Origin: Rhodospirillales bacterium
GTDB taxonomy: Bacteria; Pseudomonadota; Alphaproteobacteria; Rhodospirillales; Magnetospirillaceae
Length of the DNA stretch: 7,075 bases
Direction: 5' to 3'
Assembly: GCA_030040955.1 (NCBI GenBank)
Contig: JASHSH010000238.1
Coordinates: 1-7,075, forward strand
Shown: one piece after another, positions 1 through 6,411 of the stretch
Layout: each line of letters starts with the position of its first letter
How positions within the stretch are numbered: the first letter of the stretch is position 1
Position numbers and translations under genes: made by a program
Notes under the pieces: model-generated
Seen by the model: only the letters and a program-made list of their open reading frames with translations
Told to the model about the DNA's origin: nothing
The model's database searches: none

Positions 1-2
1 AG

Positions 3-1118
3 GAGGTGCTCGCCGAGCTGTGCGACGGCCTCGCCGCCGGCGGCATGCCGCTCTGGCGCGTCGCCGTGCTGGTGCGCACGCTCCATCCCGAGATGATGGG
101 CCGGCGGTTCGTCTGGCAGCCGGGCCAGCCGGTCGAGGTGCGCAACGCGCCCTATATGATGGACACGCAGGAGTATCGCGACAGCCCGGTCACCCAGGTG
201 CTGGCCTCGCGCGCGCCCCTGCGCCGCAAGCTCTGCGATCCCGCCTGTCCGATGGATTCGCAGTTGGTGCGGGACTTGCGTGATCAAGGCGCCACCGACT
301 ATGTGGCCACGCCGCTGATCTTCACTAACGGCGACATCCATCTCGCCTCCTGGACCACCAAGGCGCCGGGCGGCTTCACCGACGCGCAGGTCTCGACCCT
401 GCTCGCCATCGCCGCGCCCTTCGCCCGGGTGGCCGAGGTCCGCGCGCTGCGCCGCACGGCCGAGAATTTCCTCAACACCTATGTCGGCCGCCATGCCGGC
501 GAGCGCATTCTGGCCGGGCAGATCCGCCGCGGCCACAGCGAATCGATCGAGGCGGTAGTGTGGCTCTCGGATATGCGCGGCTTCACCTCGCTCGCCGACC
601 GCGTCGCGCCCGAGGCGCTGATCGAGCAGCTCAACCGCTATTTCGACTGCCAGGTGCCGCATATCCAGGAAAAGGGCGGCGAGGTGCTGAAATTCATGGG
701 CGACGGGCTGCTGGCGATCTTCGCGCTCCCCGAGGGGACGGACGGGCCCAAACGCGCCTGCGCCTCGGCGCTCGAGGCCGCGCTCGCCGCGCGCGCCGCC
801 GTGGCCGCGATGCCCGACATCGTGGGCCAGGGCAAGCGTGCCGGGCCTCGCTTCGGCCTCGCGCTGCATCTCGGACGCGTGCTCTACGGCAATATCGGCA
901 GCGGCGCGCGCCTCGACTTCACCTGCATCGGCCCGGCGGTGAATCTGGCCGCGCGCATCGAGAAGCTCACCGGCAAGCTCGGCCGCGCGGTGCTGCTCTC
1001 GGCCGAGTTCGCCCGCGCGTCCGGCGCCGCCTTGGTACCGGTCGGCCAGTTCGAACTCGCCGGCTTCCAGGAGCCGCAGACGGTCTACGGGCTGGCGGAC
1101 GAAGAGACGAAGGCGTGA
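3..1118 (+). CDS. Class III adenylate cyclase with GAF-like N-terminal region (5' partial)
   Basis: Predicted cytoplasmic enzyme making cAMP from ATP. The frame is open from base 3. A GTG at base 6 is only a possible internal codon, because AGGAG abuts it without spacing, so the true start probably lies upstream. Numbering from that GTG gives 370 visible residues. Residues about 15-145 resemble a GAF-like sensor region (WRVAVLVRTLHP, later DYVATPL and GGFTDAQ). A linker (about 150-180) leads to the cyclase homology domain (about 181-365). The catalytic set looks complete: metal-binding D189 (LSDMRGFTSLAD) and D233 (KFMGDG), adenine-contacting K229, T306 three residues before the glycine of TCIGPAVNLAAR, and N313 plus R317 for transition-state stabilisation. 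Thr at the second purine-contact position is typical of class IIIb cyclases. No membrane segment is seen in the visible part. The ligand of the N-terminal region is unknown. Guanylate cyclase is unlikely given K229. Confidence 0.93.
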   Translation, partial: EVLAELCDGLAAGGMPLWRVAVLVRTLHPEMMGRRFVWQPGQPVEVRNAPYMMDTQEYRDSPVTQVLASRAPLRRKLCDPACPMDSQLVRDLRDQGATDYVATPLIFTNGDIHLASWTTKAPGGFTDAQVSTLLAIAAPFARVAEVRALRRTAENFLNTYVGRHAGERILAGQIRRGHSESIEAVVWLSDMRGFTSLADRVAPEALIEQLNRYFDCQVPHIQEKGGEVLKFMGDGLLAIFALPEGTDGPKRACASALEAALAARAAVAAMPDIVGQGKRAGPRFGLALHLGRVLYGNIGSGARLDFTCIGPAVNLAARIEKLTGKLGRAVLLSAEFARASGAALVPVGQFELAGFQEPQTVYGLADEETKA

Positions 1119-1183
1119 TCGCCAGGACATTGCGCGGTGCACGCCGATCCACGCACAATGCGCCCATGAAAAGAGCACCGATA

Positions 1184-1471
1184 ATGGCCCTGACGCGAAG
1201 CTTCAAGCTGACTTTGGCCAAGCGCCTGCGCGCGGAGCCGGACTTCGCCAACGCCTTGCTGCGCGAGGCGGTGCAGGAGCTGATCGCCGGCGACCTGGAC
1301 GCGGGCCGCTCGGTGCTGCGCCAACATATCCACGCGACGATCGGGTTCGCGCGCCTGGGGAAACTCACCGGCACGCCACCGAAGAGCCTGATGCGCATGC
1401 TGGGGCCGAACGGCAATCCGCAGGCGCGGCATCTTCTGGCGATCCTCGGCACTCTCCAGCGCGCGACATGA
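1184..1471 (+). CDS. Small HTH regulator, COG3636 antitoxin-like
   Basis: A 95-residue protein starting MALTRSFK, a start shared by the COG3636 family of HigA-like addiction-module antidotes and predicted transcriptional regulators. An ATG 18 bases upstream (1166) is in frame but has no ribosome site. The chosen ATG has AGAG at 1172-1175, eight bases before it, and matches the family's usual N-terminus. Residues about 20-50 form a helical region (FANALLREAVQELIAGD). The helix-turn-helix covers about 52-75, and the family signature PPKSLMRMLGPNGNP spans 65-79. In TA loci a RelE/HigB-type toxin normally lies directly upstream. Here the upstream gene is a cyclase and the downstream gene is unrelated, so it is an orphan. 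Its G+C resembles the flanking chromosome more than the next three genes do. It could bind its own promoter region or that of the downstream genes, 28 bases away. That role is inference. Confidence 0.85.
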   Translation: MALTRSFKLTLAKRLRAEPDFANALLREAVQELIAGDLDAGRSVLRQHIHATIGFARLGKLTGTPPKSLMRMLGPNGNPQARHLLAILGTLQRAT

Positions 1472-1499
1472 TGCGCTGGCGGGCGAGAAGGATAAGTTC

Positions 1500-1943
1500 A
1501 TGGATGCTCGCGACTACATCCGAGACATCGTCGAGCCAACAATTGCCGACTTCGACGCAAATCCGACTTCGGTAAGGCACGCTTTCCAGGCGTGCGTAGC
1601 AATATTCCACTGCGTCGACTACATGAGTGCCGGGCAAAGCAACGCCAAATTGCGGGAGAAATTCCGAAGAGAATGCCCTGCGTTTGCGCAGATTGATCGG
1701 ATAGCGAACGCATTTAAGCACGGACAGACGGGTCACAAACAATCAAAGATTATCAAACCACTCAGGACAGAGGACGTGATTCAGCGCCCACCAGCGTATT
1801 GGGATGTGGGGGTGTGGGATCTTTCTCGTTGGGATGACGTCACGGGTGGTGTCACGGATCGCAGTGACGTCCGGATCGACGTGAGGGCGGAAGTAAGGTC
1901 CGCTTTAGCTTATCTGCGCGGCCAACTAACATTTTCTGACTAG
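1500..1943 (+). CDS. Hypothetical protein, possible HEPN-like helical protein
   Basis: A 147-residue soluble protein with no signal peptide or membrane segment. The ATG is supported by AAGGA at 1488-1492, seven bases upstream. The first 80 residues look helical (VRHAFQACVAIFHCVDYMS, 25-43) and end in the stretch DRIANAFKHGQTGHK (66-80). Within it, R67-x6-H74 resembles the R-x4-6-H motif of HEPN RNases and related helical proteins. The C-terminal half contains a tryptophan-rich patch, RPPAYWDVGVWDLSRWDD (96-113), then GGVTDRSDVRIDV (116-128) and a final helix. From memory, the same blocks occur in uncharacterised proteobacterial proteins, so it is probably a real conserved family rather than a chance ORF. 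The HEPN assignment rests on one motif and helix content only. It lies 28 bases after the HTH gene and 58 before the cysteine-rich gene. G+C is lower than the flanks. Confidence 0.8.
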   Translation: MDARDYIRDIVEPTIADFDANPTSVRHAFQACVAIFHCVDYMSAGQSNAKLREKFRRECPAFAQIDRIANAFKHGQTGHKQSKIIKPLRTEDVIQRPPAYWDVGVWDLSRWDDVTGGVTDRSDVRIDVRAEVRSALAYLRGQLTFSD

Positions 1944-1991
1944 TCAGCCGAGATTATTGTGGCGAAGATCGAGCCCCTCCAGTCAGTACAT

Positions 1992-1995
1992 GGAG
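1992..1995 (+). promoter_or_regulatory. Ribosome binding site choosing the 2002 start
   Basis: GGAG, six bases before the ATG at 2002. It overlaps the first codon of a possible in-frame ATG at 1990, which has no comparable site of its own. This favours the shorter protein beginning MRYFAYENW. Confidence 0.6.
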
Positions 1996-2001
1996 TGCGC
2001 C

Positions 2002-2229
2002 ATGCGGTACTTCGCATACGAAAACTGGCGGGCACACGGGCACATAACGAAAGTGCATCGACACGATTGCGCGCACTGCAATTCAGGTCAGGGAACGGGG
2101 GGAGGCACGCGACCAGACAATGGTCGGTGGATCGACTTAGGAGAGTTTGCTGCATCTGGGGAGGCAGTTATCGCCGCTCGAGCCAAAGTGCGCGCGGGAA
2201 GAGTGCGAGCCTGCCAAACTTGCGGTTAA
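2002..2229 (+). CDS. Small Cys/His-rich protein, possible zinc ribbon
   Basis: A 75-residue protein starting MRYFAYENWRAHGH. GGAG at 1992-1995 gives good spacing to ATG 2002. In-frame upstream starts at 1990 (ATG) and 1957 (TTG) only add a sequence unlike the rest. Two cysteine pairs, C23-x2-C26 (HRHDCAHCN) and C71-x2-C74 near the very end (CQTCG), could bind one zinc ion, with H19 and H21 nearby. Between them lie a glycine-rich stretch (SGQGTGGGTRPDNGRW, 28-43) and a helix (ASGEAVIAARAKV, 51-63). From memory, the layout YxYENW, CxxCN, glycine loop, GRW, helix and terminal CxxC recurs in short uncharacterised bacterial proteins. No enzyme activity can be assigned. It might be a nucleic-acid-binding or adaptor protein. 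It ends nine bases before the GIY-YIG-like gene, which suggests coupled expression. Confidence 0.72.
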   Translation: MRYFAYENWRAHGHITKVHRHDCAHCNSGQGTGGGTRPDNGRWIDLGEFAASGEAVIAARAKVRAGRVRACQTCG

Positions 2230-2238
2230 CGGATTTGC

Positions 2239-2730
2239 ATGAACATCTCGAGTACTCATCGGAATCCCACGACACGCCTGGCGGAGCTCGTCGGCAAATC
2301 TATCGCCGACTTCTGCCAAGCGGCATCTCTCGCCGGCGTCGCCCTTGATCAGGGCGCCGTACAAATTGAGATACTACCAAAGCCTCATAAGGCGCCCTCC
2401 ATGCCGCGTGATGCCATGGCCGTATACGCGTTTTTCCTTGACGATCGCGCCCTAAAGGTCGGCAAGGCCGGACCGAACAGCAACGCGCGTTACTCTTTCC
2501 AGCATTACAACGCTTCAAGCGCTGCGAGCACGCTTGCGGCGTCGCTTATGCGTAATCCGGCATCGGTAGGAATAGAGTCCTTCGACAATGTGGAAGTTGG
2601 TAAGTGGATCCGGGAGCATACCGACCGAGTCAACTTGCTGATGCAAGCGCAGTTGGGCAACTCGCTTCTCAGCCTTCTGGAGTCATTCTTACACGTTCGG
2701 TGGAATCCGGTCTTCGAAGGCCGCGAGTAG
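2239..2730 (+). CDS. GIY-YIG nuclease-like protein
   Basis: A 163-residue protein related to GIY-YIG endonucleases, which cut DNA with one metal ion. The core lies at residues 60-163. AVY (61-63) stands at the GIY position and KVG (73-75) at the YIG position, nine residues later. R84 is the candidate catalytic arginine in NARYSFQHY (82-90), where H89 or Y90 may assist. E148 in LLESFLHVRW is the candidate metal-binding glutamate, and N156 in NPVFEG is the usual asparagine near the end. Residues 1-55 are an added N-terminal segment (LAELVGKSIADF, 14-25, then PKPHKAPSMP, 47-56). Both signature triplets are non-canonical, so activity is likely but not certain. The start ATG has only a weak GGA five bases upstream, consistent with translational coupling to the preceding gene, whose stop is nine bases away. 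It converges on the oxidoreductase gene with 30 bases between stops. No intrinsic terminator was recognised there. Confidence 0.8.
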   Translation: MNISSTHRNPTTRLAELVGKSIADFCQAASLAGVALDQGAVQIEILPKPHKAPSMPRDAMAVYAFFLDDRALKVGKAGPNSNARYSFQHYNASSAASTLAASLMRNPASVGIESFDNVEVGKWIREHTDRVNLLMQAQLGNSLLSLLESFLHVRWNPVFEGRE

Positions 2731-2760
2731 TCGCTGTCTTCCCGCCTGGTCGAAACGGAC

Positions 2761-5700
2761 CTACTTCCTGATCCCCACTTCGCGCAGGCCGCGGTCGATC
2801 CACAGGCGAGTGAGCTTCTCCTGCGCGCCGTTCTGCTCCAGCCGCTCGTGCAGGGTGCGGAAATCCACCCAGTCGAGCGGCTGGTCCTGATTGGCGCAGG
2901 TGAACACCACCCACTCCTTGCCGGTCGCCGGATCGTGCAGCTTCTGCAGGCACTGGGCGCAAATCTCCTTCATCATGCATTGCATCGGCGAGTTGATCGA
3001 GCCGATGGCGCGATGATGTGCGGGCAATAGCCCCGCGAGCACGGTGTGGCGCGCCTCGGCCACCGCGCGCATCATCCGGTCCGACCCGATGGCGACGATG
3101 CGGTCGATCTTGCCGAGCGGGATTCCTTGCGCGCCCAGCCTGCCTTCGCCATAGGCGCGCATCGCCTCGACGATATTGCCGACGAAGCTGCGATCCCGCG
3201 CGCGGCCGGGGCGAAACGGCTCGCCCTTGTCGACGCACCACACCACCTGGTCGGCGGCGGCCTCGATCTCGTCGATCTTGTAGCGGTCCGCCGCCTCGCG
3301 GTATCCGGCGAAATAGAGCACGCGCGAGCCGGCGGCGCGCAGCGCCTGGCCGATCGAGAACAGCACCGCGTTGCCCAGCCCGCCCCCGGCGAGCAGGACA
3401 TTCTCGCCGCCCGGCGTCTCGGTCGGCGTGCCGGTGGGACCCATCAGCACCACCGGCTCGCCCGGCTTCAGCGCCATGCACAAATCCGACGATCCGCCCA
3501 TTTCGAGCACGATCACGCCGATGGTGCCGGCGGCGGGATCGACCCAGGCTCCGGTGAGCGCGAGGCCTTCCATGGCGAAGCGCATGCCCGCGGTCGCCGG
3601 CGCGAAGCTCTCGTAATTCTGCAAGCGGTAGAACTGGCCAGGATGGAAGGCGCGCGCGGCGGCGGGCGCGCGCACCGCCACCTCGACGATGGTGGGCGAA
3701 AGCCGCTCGACCCGCACCACGCTCGCGCGGAACGCGTCGTTCACCTGGGCGAAGATGCGCGCCGGCGTGGAGCGCGGGGCGAATTTCGCCAGCGCGCGGC
3801 CGATCACCGGATAGCCCTGTTTCGCGCTCGCCATCGCGCTGACCACGTTGCCGGCATAGGAGGGATGCAGGTCGCCGAAGAACGAGACCCGCGTCTCGCC
3901 TTCCACGGTCATCAGCACATGCGCGGCCTTCGGCTTGGCGATGGTCTCCGGCACGGCCGGGTTGCCGTCCTCGTCGACCGCCTGGAAATGCCGCCCGTGC
4001 AGGCGCACATCGGCGTCCTCGCGCGCGAGCACGGTGTTGGGCACGGTGCCGGCGGCCACCAGGATCGAGCGCGCGGGCAGCGAGTGCTCGGCCCCGCCCG
4101 CGTCGCGCACGCGCAGCGCCTTGGCCGCGCCGGCTTCGTCGATCTCGACCGCCACCGGGCTCAGCCGCTCGGCGAAGAAGATTCCCTCCTCCATCGCCTT
4201 CGCCACCTCTTCGTGATTGCGCGTGTAGGCGGGGGATTCGATCAGCGCGCGGCGATAGGCGATGGTCACGCCGCCCCAGGCGCGGAGCAGCTCGATCAGC
4301 CGGGGCGCGCGGCCCTCGGCGCGGGCGGCCTCGCGCTCGGCGCGGATGGCGCGGGCATGGGCGAGGAATTCCTCGGCCACCGCGCGCTCGGCATCGGTGA
4401 AGGACGCGCGCACCGCCTCGTCGCCGCGCTCCGCCGCCAGCGTTTCCCAGCGGGCGAGGAACTTCTCCACCTGCACCGGGTAATAGGCCATCGCCTCGGT
4501 CGCGGTGTCGATCGCGGTCAGCCCGCCGCCGATCACCACCGCCGGCAACCGCAGCTGGAGATTCGCCACGGTGTCGGTGCGCGCCGCGCCGGTGAGTTGG
4601 AGCGCCATCAGGAAGTCCGAGGCCTGGCGCACGCCCGGCGCGAGATTGTTCGGCATGTCGATCACGGTCGGCCGGCCCGCGCCCATGCACAGCGCGACAT
4701 GGTCGAAGCCCATGGCGAAGGCGCCGGCCAGCGTGATCGCGCTGCCCAGCCGCACGCCCCCCACCATCAGGAATTGGCTGCGCCGCTCGATCAGCAAGCG
4801 CAGGATTTTCAGGAAATTCTTGTCCCAGCGCACGGTGATGCCGTATTCGGCCACGCCCCCGAAGCCGGCCATCTGCCGCGCGTTCAGCGGCTCGGCGATC
4901 TCGGCGATGTCGCGGATCGCGCGGAACGGGCCGCGCGATCCATCCGCCGCGACGCCCGATATATCGGCGGCCAGCGGCTCGATCTTCAGCCCGTCGAACG
5001 CCACCACCGCGTGGCCCTCGTTGATCAGATGATGCGCGAGCGTCACCCCAGCGGGGCCGAGACCCACCACGAGGACGGTGCGGCCCGAAGGCGGCTTGGG
5101 GATCGGCCGGCGCAAGTCCAGCGGGTTCCAGCGGGTGAGCAGCGAATAGACCTCGAAGCCCCAGGGCAGCGCGAGCACGTCCTTAAGGATGCGCGTCTCC
5201 GCCTGCGGGATGTCGACCGGATCGCGCCCGGCCGGCGAGTAGATGCAGGCGGTCATGCAGTCGTTGCAGATGCGGTGCCCGGTGCCGGCAAGAAGCGGAT
5301 TGTCGATCGCGGCGAAGGCGAGCGCGGCGATGGAGGCACCCATGCTCTTGGCCTCGTGCATCTCCGAGATGCGCTCCTCGAGCGGGCAGCCGGTGGCCGG
5401 GCCGCCGAGCGCGCTCTTGGCGAAGCCGCCGGTCTTTTTGTCGATCACGCCCTTGGCGCAACTGTCCTTGCGCTGGTGATGGCAGAAGATGCAGTAGTGC
5501 ACCTCGTCGAGCGCGCCGGCGAGGTCGGTGCCCGGATCGGTGAGCGCGAACCCGTCGCGCCGCCGCCAATGCGCGGGATCGAGCGTCCGCTTGTCCACGC
5601 CATCGGCGATTACATGCTCGGTGGGCACCAGATGCTTGGGATCGCGCTTGCCCGGCAGGTGGAACAGATGCCCGCGCGCATGCCTTGCCTGGCCGGCGCG

Positions 5701-6228
5701 CGAATGCAGCGCCCAGGCGGCATAGCGCTGCGCAAGTTCGAGTTCGCGCGCATGCGCCGCCTCGTCGTCGAGCCAGCCCATCACCGCGCGCGCGAAGCCA
5801 AGCTCGTCCCAGGCCCCGCCGAGCGCCGCCGCCATCTCGGTGTCCAACACGGCCGGGTCCAGTGCCTCGGCCTGCGCCTGAGTGAGCGCCTTGGCCGCGC
5901 GGCGCTGGACGAACTGGCGCTTGCAGACGAACAGGGGCGCCAGCGCCTCTTGGCTCGCCGCCAATGCGGCGAGTTCGGCTTCGATGCCGAACAGGCGGCC
6001 CACGAAGCGGTCGAGATGCGGCCCCACCTCCATCAGCAGATCGGCCTCGTCGCGGCCATCGGCCGGGGGCGAGGCGCGGGCTTCCGTCAGGCGCCCGGCG
6101 AGCGGGGCATCGGCGCGCGCGAGCTCGGCCAGGAAGGCGGCGTCGATGCGGGCCAGCCCGTCGCGGTCGTAAAGATCGGAAAACCGTGCCGAATAGCCGA
6201 GCGCGGGCCCGGCCGCCGCCACATCCAT
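2761..6228 (-). CDS. Giant fused FAD/NAD(P)H oxidoreductase (GltD/NfnB-like plus PyrK/NfnA-like)
   Basis: A 1155-residue soluble protein predicted to move electrons between pyridine nucleotides, flavins and iron-sulfur clusters. Residues 1-240 are an uncharacterised, mostly helical region. Cysteines C246, C249, C257, C281 and C321-x2-C324-x3-C328 suggest Fe-S clusters like those at the N-terminus of GltD/NfnB. GLGPAG (389-394) is the FAD Rossmann loop. GGGLTA (567-572) begins the NAD(P)H domain, and its second half carries GVTIAYRR (653-660) and AAGTVPN (725-731). FFGDLHPSYAGN (783-794) is the closing FAD contact. From about 835 a ferredoxin-reductase module follows: GQFYRLQ (864-870), LLAGGGLGNA (945-954) and a terminal cluster C1084, C1090, C1093, C1111. 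The ATG at 6228 is chosen because GAGGAAGG lies just upstream. The frame stays open for 64 codons further, but those overlap the likely promoter. The substrate is unknown. Electron bifurcation of the Nfn type is possible but unproven. Confidence 0.9.
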   Translation of the reverse strand: MDVAAAGPALGYSARFSDLYDRDGLARIDAAFLAELARADAPLAGRLTEARASPPADGRDEADLLMEVGPHLDRFVGRLFGIEAELAALAASQEALAPLFVCKRQFVQRRAAKALTQAQAEALDPAVLDTEMAAALGGAWDELGFARAVMGWLDDEAAHARELELAQRYAAWALHSRAGQARHARGHLFHLPGKRDPKHLVPTEHVIADGVDKRTLDPAHWRRRDGFALTDPGTDLAGALDEVHYCIFCHHQRKDSCAKGVIDKKTGGFAKSALGGPATGCPLEERISEMHEAKSMGASIAALAFAAIDNPLLAGTGHRICNDCMTACIYSPAGRDPVDIPQAETRILKDVLALPWGFEVYSLLTRWNPLDLRRPIPKPPSGRTVLVVGLGPAGVTLAHHLINEGHAVVAFDGLKIEPLAADISGVAADGSRGPFRAIRDIAEIAEPLNARQMAGFGGVAEYGITVRWDKNFLKILRLLIERRSQFLMVGGVRLGSAITLAGAFAMGFDHVALCMGAGRPTVIDMPNNLAPGVRQASDFLMALQLTGAARTDTVANLQLRLPAVVIGGGLTAIDTATEAMAYYPVQVEKFLARWETLAAERGDEAVRASFTDAERAVAEEFLAHARAIRAEREAARAEGRAPRLIELLRAWGGVTIAYRRALIESPAYTRNHEEVAKAMEEGIFFAERLSPVAVEIDEAGAAKALRVRDAGGAEHSLPARSILVAAGTVPNTVLAREDADVRLHGRHFQAVDEDGNPAVPETIAKPKAAHVLMTVEGETRVSFFGDLHPSYAGNVVSAMASAKQGYPVIGRALAKFAPRSTPARIFAQVNDAFRASVVRVERLSPTIVEVAVRAPAAARAFHPGQFYRLQNYESFAPATAGMRFAMEGLALTGAWVDPAAGTIGVIVLEMGGSSDLCMALKPGEPVVLMGPTGTPTETPGGENVLLAGGGLGNAVLFSIGQALRAAGSRVLYFAGYREAADRYKIDEIEAAADQVVWCVDKGEPFRPGRARDRSFVGNIVEAMRAYGEGRLGAQGIPLGKIDRIVAIGSDRMMRAVAEARHTVLAGLLPAHHRAIGSINSPMQCMMKEICAQCLQKLHDPATGKEWVVFTCANQDQPLDWVDFRTLHERLEQNGAQEKLTRLWIDRGLREVGIRK

Positions 6229-6230
6229 CG

Positions 6231-6238
6231 CCTTCCTC
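6231..6238 (-). promoter_or_regulatory. Strong ribosome binding site of the oxidoreductase gene
   Basis: Read on the minus strand this is GAGGAAGG, with GAGGA five bases from the ATG at 6228. It fixes the start at 6228 against in-frame upstream alternatives, none of which has a comparable site. Confidence 0.75.
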
Positions 6239-6271
6239 GGTGTCGGCCCCCCGGTGGAGCCGGCGCGCCCG

Positions 6272-6298
6272 TATATACCGGCCCCGTCGGGCCTGCAA
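6272..6298 (-). promoter_or_regulatory. Candidate sigma-70-type promoter for the oxidoreductase gene
   Basis: On the minus strand, TTGCAG (6298-6293) and TATATA (6277-6272) are separated by 15 bases, slightly shorter than the usual 16-18. The AT-rich hexamer stands out in very GC-rich DNA. A transcript start near 6265 would give a leader of about 37 bases containing the GAGGAAGG ribosome site. This is based on motif appearance only. Confidence 0.4.
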
Positions 6299-6411
6299 AT
6301 GGAGGCATCGCCGCCACCCAGCCACCCTGGCCGCGCCGTTTCCGGCGGCGCGAGGGGGACGAACAGGCCCGGAACCTCGGCTGGATTGCCGACCGACCGT
6401 GACAATCCCGT

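Larger units (their letters stand above)
1488..2740. other. Lower-GC accessory segment carrying three small genes
   Basis: Hand-counted 60-base lines at 1501, 1681 and 2581 are about 52-55% G+C, whereas a line at 3661 inside the oxidoreductase gene is about 77%. The segment begins near the ribosome site of the 147-residue gene and ends near the convergent stop of the oxidoreductase gene. It encodes three short plus-strand proteins of unproven function. Composition suggests acquisition by transfer. No flanking direct repeat, integrase or tRNA was seen, so the exact borders are approximate. Confidence 0.55.

Noticed and set aside
1128..1163. CATTGCGC ... GCACAATG imperfect inverted repeat after the cyclase stop
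   Set aside because: Arms of eight with one mismatch and a long loop, and no T tract. It is too weak to call a terminator.
560..1165. Long upstream extension of the small HTH gene into the cyclase gene
   Set aside because: The same frame is open within the cyclase gene but encodes arginine-rich shadow sequence. The family N-terminus MALTR fits the start at 1184.
1959..2348. 129-codon plus-strand frame overlapping the Cys-rich and GIY-YIG-like genes
   Set aside because: It overlaps two better-supported genes in another frame, has R/S-rich composition and no motif.
2731..2760. Possible bidirectional terminator between the convergent stops
   Set aside because: Only a 4-bp GCGA/TCGC pair and a short CTTCGAAG palindrome are nearby. 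There is no stable stem followed by T residues on either strand.
2669..4690. 673-codon minus-strand frame overlapping the oxidoreductase gene
   Set aside because: Same strand but another frame. Its arginine- and glycine-rich composition is typical of a frameshifted reading of a GC-rich gene, and the true frame shows intact flavin and Fe-S motifs throughout.
3046..6402. 1118-codon open frame on the plus strand opposite the oxidoreductase gene
   Set aside because: It lies almost exactly antisense to the oxidoreductase gene. Its product is H/R/G-rich with no recognisable domain, as expected for a shadow frame in very GC-rich DNA.
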